Source: Flavobacterium sp. N1736 (GTDB lineage Bacteria; Bacteroidota; Bacteroidia; Flavobacteriales; Flavobacteriaceae). Taken from it: a DNA stretch of 64,000 nt. The translations under genes were made by a program, and so were the position numbers. Numbering within the stretch: position 1 is the stretch's first letter; every line of letters starts with the position of its first letter. Positions 53,280 through 62,590 of this stretch are shown here, in pieces. The stretch is from contig NZ_CP109994.1 of NCBI RefSeq assembly GCF_025947065.1, forward strand, positions 4,278,001-4,342,000, read 5' to 3'. The notes below the pieces were generated by a model that saw only the letters and a program-made list of their open reading frames with translations, ran no database searches and was not told the DNA's origin.

Positions 53280-53933
53280 CTAACCAATTAGTTTCTCGAT
53301 AAACGTTGACTCGATCTCTGTGAAATCTTTAAAAATATAATCAGCTTCATGTAAAATTGTTTCCTCACCAATTCCTACACTTACCATTTCTGCTATGTTT
53401 GCCGCTTGAATTCCGGCAACTGAATCTTCAAATACAATTGAGTTTTTTGGGTCAATATGGAGTAATTGAGCCGCTTTCAGGAAAACTTCCGGATCTGGTT
53501 TGGCATTGGTAACGTCATTTCCGTCAACAATAACATCGAAATACGAAAGGATTCCAGTTTTTTCAAGGATTGGTCGGGCATTTTTACTCGCTGAACCCAA
53601 CGCAATTCCTTGGTTTTTTTCTTTTAATAGTTGAAGCGTTTTAAAAACTCCCGGAAGAATCTCGGTTTCGTCCATGTCAACTAAATAAGATAAGTAATCT
53701 TCATTTTTTTGAATCAGCCATTTGTCTTTGTCTTCCTGCGAAGCCTGAACATTTCCTAATTCAAGAATTATATCTAACGAACGCACGCGGCTTACTCCTT
53801 TTAGTAATTCGTTGTTTTCGAGTGTAAAATTTATATTTAATGCTTTTGCAATTTTCTGCCAGGCTAAAAAGTGGTATTTAGCGGTATCGACAATTACGCC
53901 ATCAAGGTCGAATATGAATGCTTTTTTGCTCAT
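53280..53933 (-). CDS. pgmB: Beta-phosphoglucomutase
   Basis: 217 residues. HAD motif I FDLDGVIVDTAKYH with Asp9 and Asp11, the cap-domain loop LKGVSRVRSL, GSASKNARPILE, the Lys of NAKPDPEVFL and motif IV VFEDSVAGIQAA: the full beta-PGM pattern. It turns beta-glucose-1-phosphate from maltose phosphorylase into glucose-6-phosphate. Twenty-two bases after the MFS gene, so in one operon with the transporter. Confidence 0.95.
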   Translation of the reverse strand: MSKKAFIFDLDGVIVDTAKYHFLAWQKIAKALNINFTLENNELLKGVSRVRSLDIILELGNVQASQEDKDKWLIQKNEDYLSYLVDMDETEILPGVFKTLQLLKEKNQGIALGSASKNARPILEKTGILSYFDVIVDGNDVTNAKPDPEVFLKAAQLLHIDPKNSIVFEDSVAGIQAANIAEMVSVGIGEETILHEADYIFKDFTEIESTFIEKLIG

Positions 53934-53955
53934 TATATTAGAAATTGTTCTTTTA

Positions 53956-55308
53956 TTATTTTTGAATAGTGTCGTCTACATCTTTTACTTTATAGACTAA
54001 AAGAGCTGCGATTAAAAAACTAACTCCACTTGTAATTAAGGCATAAATTGCGTCGCCATTGTAGAGGTATTTTACAATTGGACCGCCAATAAGTGCATTT
54101 ACAATTTGTGGAATAACTACGAAAAAGTTAAATATTCCCATATATACGCCCATCTTTTTTGGAGCAATTGATCCCGCAAGAATTGCGTATGGCATAGCCA
54201 AAATACTTGCCCAGGCAACTCCAATTAAAATCATAGGCAATACAACCCAATCTTCATTTGGCATAAAGTAAATGGATATTAATCCGATTCCTCCAATAAT
54301 TAATGAAAGTGCGTGAGTTGATTTTCTTCCGATTTTTTTAGCGATGTAGGGCAAAAAAAACAGTGCGATAATAGCAGAAACTAAATTGTAAACTCCAAAT
54401 AAAATTCCAACCCAATCTCCGGCATCTTGATATTGCTGGCTGGAAGTGTCGTTTAATGGTAAACCGTAAATATGATGTGCTATTGCGGGCGTTGTAAAAA
54501 CCCACATTCCGAATAATCCGAACCACGAGAAAAATTGTACCCAACTTAGCTGACGCATTGTTGTTGGCATTTTTGCAAAGTCTGTAAAAATGTCTGTAAG
54601 TTTTGATTTTTCTTCAGAAGGAACATCGACTTCGCTTTGAGGATCTTCAAAATTGGCTAATTCTTCGGGAGTATATTCTTTTGTTGTAAACAATGTTACC
54701 AAAATTGAACCTATTAAAACGGCTGCTCCAATGATAAATGATAATTTCAGATTTAAAGGAATACTTCCGGGATCGGCGTTGTTTGAAATGTGAAAATATT
54801 TCGTTAAAACATACGGCAATGCTGAACCAATTACTGCTCCAAAACCAATTAATGAAGTTTGAATACTGAATCCGGCAGTACGCTGATCTGTTCTTAAATT
54901 ATCACCAACAAGTGCGCGAAAAGGTTCCATGGCAATGTTGAAAGAAGCATCCATGATCATTAACATTCCGGCTCCAACCCATAAAGCGGGTAAAACAGAA
55001 ATAAAAATTTTAGCTTGCGGCATTAAAATTAATCCAACTGAAGCTAAAATCGCACCAACAAGAAAAAACGGCTTTCTTCGTCCGAATCGTCCCCAGGTTC
55101 TATCGCTATAATGACCAATAATTGGCTGCACTATTAATCCCATTAAAGGAGCAATAATCCAAAACCATGATAGTTCATGTACGTCGGCACCAAAAATTTG
55201 AAGAATTCTGCTGGCATTTGCATTCTGAAGTGCAAACCCCATTTGTATTCCTAAGAAACCGAAACTCATGTTCCAAATTTCCCAGAAACTTAATTTACGC
55301 TTTTCCAT
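53956..55308 (-). CDS. MFS transporter of the SLC45/GPH type, probable maltose importer
   Basis: 450 residues, 12 membrane helices. The sugar-cation symporter signature PIIGHYSDRTWGRFGRRKPF follows helix 2, with GFLGIQMGFALQNANASRIL at the start typical of the SLC45-like group. It should import maltose across the inner membrane. First gene of the minus arm. A dyad GATAAGC-N5-GCTTATC (55334-55352) lies between it and the regulator gene. Confidence 0.9.
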   Translation of the reverse strand: MEKRKLSFWEIWNMSFGFLGIQMGFALQNANASRILQIFGADVHELSWFWIIAPLMGLIVQPIIGHYSDRTWGRFGRRKPFFLVGAILASVGLILMPQAKIFISVLPALWVGAGMLMIMDASFNIAMEPFRALVGDNLRTDQRTAGFSIQTSLIGFGAVIGSALPYVLTKYFHISNNADPGSIPLNLKLSFIIGAAVLIGSILVTLFTTKEYTPEELANFEDPQSEVDVPSEEKSKLTDIFTDFAKMPTTMRQLSWVQFFSWFGLFGMWVFTTPAIAHHIYGLPLNDTSSQQYQDAGDWVGILFGVYNLVSAIIALFFLPYIAKKIGRKSTHALSLIIGGIGLISIYFMPNEDWVVLPMILIGVAWASILAMPYAILAGSIAPKKMGVYMGIFNFFVVIPQIVNALIGGPIVKYLYNGDAIYALITSGVSFLIAALLVYKVKDVDDTIQK

Positions 55309-55333
55309 TATCGTAATTAAAAAATTAATTAGA

Positions 55334-55352
55334 CGATAAGCGCTATGCTTAT
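55334..55352. promoter_or_regulatory. Dyad upstream of the maltose importer
   Basis: GATAAGC (55334-55340) and GCTTATC (55346-55352) are perfect 7-base arms with a 5-base centre, 26 bases before the MFS ATG. It may be an operator or a leader hairpin. Confidence 0.4.
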
Positions 55353-55434
55353 CAAAACTTACTGTTTTTTTCGAAGTAAAAGTAAAAGCCTTGACGGGCG
55401 TAAAAGTATTAATTATTTTTAGATATATGCTAAC

Positions 55435-55464
55435 AAAAAAGCCATAAATATTAATTATGGCTTT
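55435..55464 (-). terminator. Terminator of the LacI-family gene
   Basis: AAAGCCATAA and TTATGGCTTT pair around a short AT loop; T6 follows on the minus strand. Confidence 0.8.
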
Positions 55465-55487
55465 AGAATGTGTTGATTTTAAGAAAA

Positions 55488-56519
55488 TTAGTCAGTAGAT
55501 TCTCTTTTTATCAAATGTGTTTCTATAACTTCTGTGGTGTAATTTTCGTTTTCTTCATCGTCATCTTCATGTTCGGCTTCGAGTCTTTCGATGAGCATTT
55601 TAGCTGCTTTATTTCCCATTTTTTCACCACTTTGGCTTACGGTTGTAATACTTGGCGTTGAATATTTAGAGATGATTCCGTCTGTAAATGCAATTACTGC
55701 CAGATCTTCGGGAACTTTAAGTCCCATTTTGCTGGCTGTTTTTATAATTGTTACGGCAAAAAGCTCGTTTACAGCAAAAACAGCATCAAATGCTCTGTCG
55801 TGCAAAAGCTGACTAATGGTGATTTCGCAAGTGTCTACGTCTTCAATTTTAATGATTAAATCTTCGTTAAAAGGTAATCCGTTGTCAAGAAGCGCTTTTT
55901 CGTAACCGTCTGTTCGTAGTTTTCCAACACTTACATAATCAACGGTTGTTACAAGAGCGATCTTTTTTCTTCCATTATCAATTAAACTCTGAACGGCTTC
56001 GTAAGCTGCGGCTTTATCATCAATAATAACTTTGTCGCACAAAATATCGTTTGTTACGCGGTCGAACATTACAACGGGCATTCCTTGATTTATAACTTCT
56101 GTAATATGGTGAAAATCACCTTTATATTGGGTTTCTTTAGAAAGTGACATGATAAATCCATCGATGCTTCCGTTGGCTAACATTTCCATATTTAAGACTT
56201 CTTTATCAAAAGAATCATCAGATAAACAGATAACAACGCTGTAACCATTTTCGTTTGCAACCTGCTCAATTCCATTGATTACGGTTGAGAAAAAATAATG
56301 TACAATTTCCGGAATGATAATACCAATACTTTTGGTTTTTCGGTTTTTTAAGCTAAGGGCAATATTGTTTGGTTTATAGTTGTAAAACTTTGCAAAAGCC
56401 TGCACTTTCAGGCGTGTTTCTTCTCCTATTTCAAGGCTGTTTCTAAGTGATTTTGAGACAGTTGAAATAGAGACATCAAGCTCTCTTGCGATCTGTTTTA
56501 AGGTTATTTTTCGTTTCAT
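55488..56519 (-). CDS. LacI-family transcriptional regulator of the maltose locus
   Basis: 343 residues. N-terminal LacI HTH (TLKQIARELDVSISTVSKSL and hinge KPNNIALSLKNRKTKSIGII), then a periplasmic-binding-protein-like effector domain (VVMFDRVTNDILCDKVIIDD; VPEDLAVIAFTDGIISKYST). The effector is probably maltose or an oligomer, as in flavobacterial MalR. It lies between the two arms and diverges from susC; candidate sites with an ACGTT core are at 56624-56665. Bacteroides uses SusR for the same job, so a LacI type here marks the flavobacterial form. Confidence 0.93.
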   Translation of the reverse strand: MKRKITLKQIARELDVSISTVSKSLRNSLEIGEETRLKVQAFAKFYNYKPNNIALSLKNRKTKSIGIIIPEIVHYFFSTVINGIEQVANENGYSVVICLSDDSFDKEVLNMEMLANGSIDGFIMSLSKETQYKGDFHHITEVINQGMPVVMFDRVTNDILCDKVIIDDKAAAYEAVQSLIDNGRKKIALVTTVDYVSVGKLRTDGYEKALLDNGLPFNEDLIIKIEDVDTCEITISQLLHDRAFDAVFAVNELFAVTIIKTASKMGLKVPEDLAVIAFTDGIISKYSTPSITTVSQSGEKMGNKAAKMLIERLEAEHEDDDEENENYTTEVIETHLIKRESTD

Positions 56520-56623
56520 GCTAATTTTTGAAAAAAATCTAATTAATAATAAAGGTATGTGAAATTTTGATAATTGATAATTTTTGACTTAAAAGATTAC
56601 AAAATATAGAAAGTTTTCAACAC

Positions 56624-56689
56624 TACCACGTTTTCGTAACTTATTAAAAATTGCAAAACGTTGGTCATGTTAATAAATTCATAATTTTG
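56624..56689 (+). promoter_or_regulatory. susC promoter with candidate LacI-type operators
   Basis: TTG (56661-56663), 18-base spacer, TAATTTTG (56682-56689). Upstream ACCACGTTTTCG (56625-56636) and, inverted, ACCAACGTTTTGC (minus strand of 56653-56665) look like two related sites with a central CG as LacI-family proteins prefer; the second covers the TTG. Confidence 0.55.
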
Positions 56690-56754
56690 AAATTCGAAGT
56701 AAAATTAAAAACTTAACTAACAATCACAAACTCAAACTAATTTAAACAAAAAGT

Positions 56755-59730
56755 ATGAAAACAATTTACAAAAAGTTGTTATTTTTATTCCTGCTGTTAC
56801 CGTTTACTGTACTAGCTCAAAGTACTTTAAAAGGAACTGTTGCAGATCTTGCAACGGGACAACCAATCCCGGGAGTAAATGTAAATGTACAAGGTGCTCC
56901 GGGCGGAACATCAACAGATTTTGACGGTAAATTTCAGTTATCTAATTTAAAAAATGGAGACAAAATTACGGTTTCATTTATTGGATATAAAACGTCAACT
57001 GTAACTTTTAACGGACAACAAACATTAAGTGTTTCGCTGGAAGAAGATACGAATCAACTTAAAGAAGTTGTGGTACAAGTAGGTTACGGTACTGTTAAGA
57101 AAAAGGATGCTACCGGATCTGTTTCACAAATTTCTTCTAAAGAATTTAATAAAGGAATTAACGTAACTCCTGAGTCTTTAATTAGCGGTCGTATTTCGGG
57201 TGTTAATGTAACGGGCGGTGGTGCTCCGGGAGCAAAAGCAGATATTAGAATTCGTGGCGGTTCATCTTTAAATGCTTCTAATGAGCCTTTAATCGTTTTA
57301 GACGGATTGCCTTTAAGCAATGCGGTTCCTAGTGGGGCAACGAGTATTTTATCTACAATTGATCCTAATGATATTGAATCTTTTACGGTTCTTAAAGATG
57401 CTTCTGCTGCTGCAATCTACGGATCGAGAGCTGCAAATGGTGTAATTGTTATTACAACAAAAAAAGGAGCTAAAGGTGGTGTAAAAGTTAATTTCAGTTC
57501 TCAGGTTGGTATTAATACTGTGGCAAATACTGTTGATGTAATGAGTGCAGACCAATTTCGTGAATTGGTAAACACTAAAGGTACTCCGGCTCAGCAAGCT
57601 TTATTGGGTAATGCAAATACAAACTGGCAAGATGAAATTTTTCATACTGCATTAACAACAAACAATAATATCTCTATAAGTGGTGCTTTGTTTGATAAAT
57701 TACCGGTAAGATTATCTGTTGGTAATGTTGATAATCCTGGAATCCTAAGAAACACTTCTTTTGAAAGAACTACGACATCGTTATCGTTAAATCCGGTTTT
57801 ATTTGATAATCACTTAAAAATTGATATTAGCGGAAACTTATCTTTCGGTAAAAACCAATTTCAGGATGAAGGTGCGGTTATCGGAAGTGCTATTGGATTT
57901 GATCCTACGCAGCCTGTTTATCAAGCTGGTTCTCGTTATGGAGGTTATTTTGAATGGTTAGAGCCTACTGGGAATTTACCATTATTGCCTGCGAGAAACC
58001 CTGTTGCAAGATTAAATCAGGATAACAGAAGAGCTACTTCTACCAGAAAATGGGGTAATATTAGATTAGATTATAAACTGCATTTCTTTGAAGATTTAAG
58101 AGCTGTTGTAGAAGCTGGTATTGATAGATTTGACAGTAGCGGATATACTGAAGTAAGTACTCAAAGTGCTTTAGGATATCAGCCAAAACCGTTTAACGGA
58201 CCGGATTATGTAAACTTAGGAAACTATAACAGTTATACAGATGCGCTTCAAAACAAAAACTTAAATGCTTATTTTAATTATACTAAAGATTTAGGAAAAC
58301 TTAAAATTGATGCAACTGCGGGTTATAACTACCAATTGTTTCAAAAAGAAAAATATTCATCAGGAGAGGTTAGACAGCCAAATCCTAATTCAGATGTTGC
58401 TACAGATCCGGATGTTAATTTACAATCGTTCTTCGGACGTTTGAATTTAGGTTTTGACAGCAGATATTTATTGACTTTAAATTACAGAAGAGACGGAACT
58501 TCTCGTTTTTCTGAAGATAACAGATGGGGTAATTTTGGTGGGGCTGCTTTTGCATGGAATATGTCTGAAGAAGCTTTCTTAAAAGGAAATGCAACTGTTT
58601 CGACTTTAAAATTAAGAGTTGGTTACGGTACAACAGGACAACAGGATATCTCTGCTCAATATGACTATTTACGAAGAGTTACTTTAGGAACAATTAATTC
58701 GCAATATATTTTTGGTAATACAATTTATTCTACGGCAAGACCTGAAGGATATAATGAAAATATCAAATGGGAAGAATTGGCTGAAACTAATGTTGGTATC
58801 GATTACGGATTTTTCAACGATAGAATTACGGGAACGATTAACTATTTTGATAAAAAATCAACTGATTTATTAGCAGATATTGCGGTTCCTGATGGTGCAA
58901 ATTTAAGAAATCAAGGTTTCTTTAATATTGGTAGTGTAAGAACAAAAGGACTTGAATTTAGTATTGCGTCTGATATTGTTAAAAATGATAATTTAACATG
59001 GAATGTGGCTTTCAATACGACTTATATCGATCAAAATATTTCTGAGTTAGGAATCACGGTTCCCGGTTTTCAGGGTTATTTGACCGGAGATAATATCTCG
59101 GGTGGAAATGGAAATAAAATCCTTATTAACTCTGTAGGATATGCGCCGAATTCATTTTTTGTATTCGAACAATTATACGATGCTAACAAAAGACCAATTG
59201 CAGGAGCTTATGTAGATAGAAATGCAGATGGAAAAATTGATGCGGGCGACCGTTACAGAGCAGGTAAGACCGCACCGGATTATACTTTTGGTTTATTCTC
59301 AACTTTAAACTATAAAAAGTTTGATTTTACAATGAATTGGAGAGCAAGTGTAGGAAATAAGATTTTTGATAACGTAAGTTCAAACTTAGGTTATTCTGAT
59401 GCTGGTTTGAGAAGACAAACAGATTTGTCGAACGTAAGTTCAGATTACTTTAATACTGGTTTTACTTTTGAAGATAACGGAACACAACGTTACTTGTCTG
59501 ATTATTTTATAAAAGATGCTTCGTTTATCAAATTAGATAACGTTACGCTTGGATATACTTTTGATAAAACGATCATTAAAGCAGCTTCTTTACGATTTAC
59601 AGCTGGTGTTCAAAATGTTTTCATTCTTACGAAATACGATGGTTTAGATCCTGAGAAATTCAACGGAATTGATAATAATGTATACCCAAGAGCAAGAACA
59701 TTCTTGTTTGGAGTAAATGCCAATTTCTAA
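56755..59730 (+). CDS. susC: SusC-family TonB-dependent outer-membrane transporter
   Basis: 991 residues. Signal peptide KKLLFLFLLLPFTVLAQ, a carboxypeptidase-regulatory-like beta domain (~24-100; LKGTVADLATGQPIPGVNV, STDFDGKFQLSNL), then the plug (~115-230) with SGRISGVNVTGGGAPGAKAD, IRIRGGSSLNASNEPLIVLD and KDASAAAIYGSRAANGVIVI, and the beta barrel ending PRARTFLFGVNANF with a final Phe as outer-membrane proteins need. It imports malto-oligosaccharides through the outer membrane, paired with the SusD lipoprotein 37 bases downstream. Confidence 0.96.
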   Translation: MKTIYKKLLFLFLLLPFTVLAQSTLKGTVADLATGQPIPGVNVNVQGAPGGTSTDFDGKFQLSNLKNGDKITVSFIGYKTSTVTFNGQQTLSVSLEEDTNQLKEVVVQVGYGTVKKKDATGSVSQISSKEFNKGINVTPESLISGRISGVNVTGGGAPGAKADIRIRGGSSLNASNEPLIVLDGLPLSNAVPSGATSILSTIDPNDIESFTVLKDASAAAIYGSRAANGVIVITTKKGAKGGVKVNFSSQVGINTVANTVDVMSADQFRELVNTKGTPAQQALLGNANTNWQDEIFHTALTTNNNISISGALFDKLPVRLSVGNVDNPGILRNTSFERTTTSLSLNPVLFDNHLKIDISGNLSFGKNQFQDEGAVIGSAIGFDPTQPVYQAGSRYGGYFEWLEPTGNLPLLPARNPVARLNQDNRRATSTRKWGNIRLDYKLHFFEDLRAVVEAGIDRFDSSGYTEVSTQSALGYQPKPFNGPDYVNLGNYNSYTDALQNKNLNAYFNYTKDLGKLKIDATAGYNYQLFQKEKYSSGEVRQPNPNSDVATDPDVNLQSFFGRLNLGFDSRYLLTLNYRRDGTSRFSEDNRWGNFGGAAFAWNMSEEAFLKGNATVSTLKLRVGYGTTGQQDISAQYDYLRRVTLGTINSQYIFGNTIYSTARPEGYNENIKWEELAETNVGIDYGFFNDRITGTINYFDKKSTDLLADIAVPDGANLRNQGFFNIGSVRTKGLEFSIASDIVKNDNLTWNVAFNTTYIDQNISELGITVPGFQGYLTGDNISGGNGNKILINSVGYAPNSFFVFEQLYDANKRPIAGAYVDRNADGKIDAGDRYRAGKTAPDYTFGLFSTLNYKKFDFTMNWRASVGNKIFDNVSSNLGYSDAGLRRQTDLSNVSSDYFNTGFTFEDNGTQRYLSDYFIKDASFIKLDNVTLGYTFDKTIIKAASLRFTAGVQNVFILTKYDGLDPEKFNGIDNNVYPRARTFLFGVNANF

Positions 59731-59767
59731 TAGTAGATTGAAAATCAAAAATTTAAAAATAAACAAA

Positions 59768-61396
59768 ATGAAAATATCATTTAAATATATATCTTATTTT
59801 TTCCTATTCGTTTTAGGATTAAGTATGACGCTTACCTCGTGTACGGACGATTTAAACGTGACGCCAAAGGATGATGATGAGTTTTTATCAGAAGCCTTTT
59901 TTCAAGATCCCGCATCGTACAAAGAAGTATTGGCAAAGCTATACGCAGGTTTGTATGTTGGAGGTAATGATGGTGACGGAGATGCTACAAAACCTGGACA
60001 AAACCCTGATATTGCAGGACTTGGAGGTGATTTTAGCAGTTACCTGAGATTACTTTTTGTAACACAGGAATTTTCTACAGACGAAGCAATTATTGCCTGG
60101 GCTGATGGTACTTTGCCAACGTTGAATTCTCAAACATGGGCTCCGGCTAATGAATTTTTAGAAGGAACATTCTCAAGAGCATTCTATCATATTAGTGTTG
60201 CAAACGAGTTTTTAAGACAAACTACTGATGAGAAATTAACAGCAAGAGGTGTTGATGCAAATTTAAAAACGGATATCGCAAAGTTTAGAGCTGAAGCTCG
60301 TTTTTTAAGAGCGTTCTCTTATTATAACTTAATGGATTTATTTGGAAATGTGCCAATCACTACAGAAAATGATCCTGTTGGATTCTTTTATCCGGTACAA
60401 AAATCAAGAGCAGAAGTTTTTGCTTTTGTAGAATCTGAATTAAAAGATCTAGACAATAGTTTAGTAGCTTCTGGAGCAAATGAATATGGCAGAGTAGATA
60501 AAACAGCTGCTAAATTTTTATTGGCACAAATTTATTTAAACTCTAAAGTTTATACAGGCGTAGACAGAAACAATGAAGCGGCAACGTTATGTAATGAAAT
60601 CATTACCGGTTCAGCTTATACCTTTGCAAACGTTCCTTACCGTTATTTGTTCTCTGCAGATAATAACAGAAACGGTGCGCAATCAGAAATTATTTTCCCA
60701 ATTATTGGAGATGGTAACGCGATTAGAGCTACCGGTGGTGGAATGAGTTTTATTATGCACGCTTCTATTGGTGGTAGCATGGATGCTGCTTCCAGAGGAA
60801 TGGACGGTGGATGGCAAGGGATTAGAACTCGCAGAGAGTTTGTAAACCTTTTTCCTGATGAAACTGCAACTGCAGATAATAGAGGAACATTTTATAGAGA
60901 CGGACAATCTAAAGACATTAATAATGTTGGAACTTTTACAGACGGTTATGCTGTAACAAAATACATCAATAAAAATGCAGACGGTTCTGCAGCACAAAGA
61001 AATGATATCCCGGATATCGATTTCCCAATGTTTAGATTAACAGATGCTTATTTAATGTATGCCGAGGCAACTCTTAGAGGCGCTACTACCGGAAACATGA
61101 ATACTGCTTTGGGTTATATCAATCAAATTAGAACTAGAGCAAATGCACAAACAATTGGGCTTCCACAATTAACACTTGATTTTATCTTAGATGAAAGAGG
61201 GAGAGAATTATTTTGGGAATGCCACAGAAGAACAGATTTGATTCGTTTTGGAAAATTTACTGGTAGTTCTAAAATCTGGCAATGGAAAGGTGGTTCTGTA
61301 AACGGTAACGCTACAGATTCATACAGAGATTTAATGCCTATTCCTGCAAGAAACATTCAGGCAAATCCAACATTGAAGCAAAATCCAGGATACTAA
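59768..61396 (+). CDS. susD: SusD-family starch-binding lipoprotein
   Basis: 542 residues from MKISFKYISYFF; an ATG at 59717 overlaps susC and lacks a proper signal, so it is rejected. Lipobox LTSC (Cys25). The SusD/RagB N-terminal TPR-like part (SEAFFQDPASYKEVLAKLYA) and C-terminal segment with LDERGRELFWECHRRTDLIR and FGKF followed by PIPARNIQANPTLKQNPGY are canonical. It forms the lid of the SusC channel and captures glucans at the surface. Confidence 0.95.
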   Translation: MKISFKYISYFFLFVLGLSMTLTSCTDDLNVTPKDDDEFLSEAFFQDPASYKEVLAKLYAGLYVGGNDGDGDATKPGQNPDIAGLGGDFSSYLRLLFVTQEFSTDEAIIAWADGTLPTLNSQTWAPANEFLEGTFSRAFYHISVANEFLRQTTDEKLTARGVDANLKTDIAKFRAEARFLRAFSYYNLMDLFGNVPITTENDPVGFFYPVQKSRAEVFAFVESELKDLDNSLVASGANEYGRVDKTAAKFLLAQIYLNSKVYTGVDRNNEAATLCNEIITGSAYTFANVPYRYLFSADNNRNGAQSEIIFPIIGDGNAIRATGGGMSFIMHASIGGSMDAASRGMDGGWQGIRTRREFVNLFPDETATADNRGTFYRDGQSKDINNVGTFTDGYAVTKYINKNADGSAAQRNDIPDIDFPMFRLTDAYLMYAEATLRGATTGNMNTALGYINQIRTRANAQTIGLPQLTLDFILDERGRELFWECHRRTDLIRFGKFTGSSKIWQWKGGSVNGNATDSYRDLMPIPARNIQANPTLKQNPGY

Positions 61397-61413
61397 TTTT
61401 ATAAAACATTAAA

Positions 61414-62514
61414 ATGAAAAATATATATAAAATTTTAATCGCATTTATTGGTGTGTTGGCAGTTTCATGTAATGCTGATGCCGTAGATGAAAGAACAGTT
61501 CTTAATGATGTTACAACACCAGAAATTACTGCGCCAACAACAGGACAAAATTATGTTCTGGATGTTAATAAAGCGGCAGATGAAGTTGCTAAATTTACAT
61601 GGTCGGCAGCGGCGTATTCTAGTCCCGTAGCCATAAAATATACTTTGTTAATAGATAAAAAAGGCGGCGATTTTACAGCGGCAAAAACGCTTGCAACAAC
61701 AACAAATAGTATTAAAGAAGCTTCGGTACTTGCCAGAGATTTAAATCAGGCAGCAATTGATCTTGGCGGACAGCCGGAAGTTGCTGCAATGTATGATGTA
61801 AAAATTTCATCAAATGTTTCCGGAGGATTTACTCAGGTATCAAAAGGTTTAATTACAATTACGGTAACCCCTTATGTAGGGAAAGTAGTTTACAATTTTG
61901 TTGATTGGTATTTAGTTGGTGATGCAACAGTTTCAGGATGGGATAATAATAAAGGAAATCAAATTTTATTCAGAAGTGCTGCAAATGCTAATCAATATAA
62001 ATTTACGGGATTTTTTAAAGCAGGAGCATTTAAAGCGATCAAAAATTTAGGAAGCTGGGCTCCAATGTACGGAGGTTCTGCAGGTGCTCTTGCCTATAGA
62101 GGAGTTGACGCAGATCCTGATCCGGCTAGTTTTGTAATCGCTGCTGATGGATATTACACCTTTACAATGGATGTTGACAAGTTAACCTATACATTAGTTC
62201 CTTATGATGCATCTGCTGCTGTAAGTTATGCAACAGTTGGAATCATCGGAAGCAGTACTTCTAAAGGCTGGGATGCATCAACACCAATGATAAAATCTTC
62301 ATTCAACGGGCATATTTGGACTCTTGGAGTAACATCATTAAACGATGGTGAAATGAAATTTAGAGCTAATGATGCATGGGATGTTTCATGGGGAGGAAAA
62401 ACTCCTTTCTCAGGAGTGAACTCAGGAGATAATACACCTGTAGCAAAATCTAAATATGTGATTTATTTCAATGATTTAGACGGAAGTTACTTAATGATTC
62501 CAAATCAAGAGTAA
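61414..62514 (+). CDS. susE: SusE/SusF-type starch-binding lipoprotein
   Basis: 366 residues with lipobox LAVSC (Cys ~19). A SusE N-terminal Ig-like domain (~28-150; TAPTTGQNYVLDVNKAADEV, then FTWSAA) is followed by two carbohydrate-binding modules: WYLVGDATVSGWDNNKGNQI (~165) and VGIIGSSTSKGWDASTPMIK (~265), both with aromatic platforms. It binds starch at the cell surface beside SusCD. Gap to susD is 17 bases, so one operon. SusE versus SusF cannot be split by sequence alone; two modules favour SusE. Confidence 0.92.
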   Translation: MKNIYKILIAFIGVLAVSCNADAVDERTVLNDVTTPEITAPTTGQNYVLDVNKAADEVAKFTWSAAAYSSPVAIKYTLLIDKKGGDFTAAKTLATTTNSIKEASVLARDLNQAAIDLGGQPEVAAMYDVKISSNVSGGFTQVSKGLITITVTPYVGKVVYNFVDWYLVGDATVSGWDNNKGNQILFRSAANANQYKFTGFFKAGAFKAIKNLGSWAPMYGGSAGALAYRGVDADPDPASFVIAADGYYTFTMDVDKLTYTLVPYDASAAVSYATVGIIGSSTSKGWDASTPMIKSSFNGHIWTLGVTSLNDGEMKFRANDAWDVSWGGKTPFSGVNSGDNTPVAKSKYVIYFNDLDGSYLMIPNQE

Positions 62515-62531
62515 TCTTTTTTGAAATATTT

Positions 62532-62562
62532 AAAAGGGCTATCTGTAAGGTAGCCCTTTTTT
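62532..62562 (+). terminator. Terminator-like hairpin after susE
   Basis: AAAGGGCTA and TAGCCCTTT pair around TCTGTAAGG, T run follows. It may limit read-through into the amylase gene. Confidence 0.75.
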
Positions 62563-62590
62563 AATCTTACTAACTAAACCAAACCACATT

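Noticed and set aside
57084-57320. Antisense open frame in susC
   Set aside because: Antisense shadow of the plug domain, which is intact on the plus strand.
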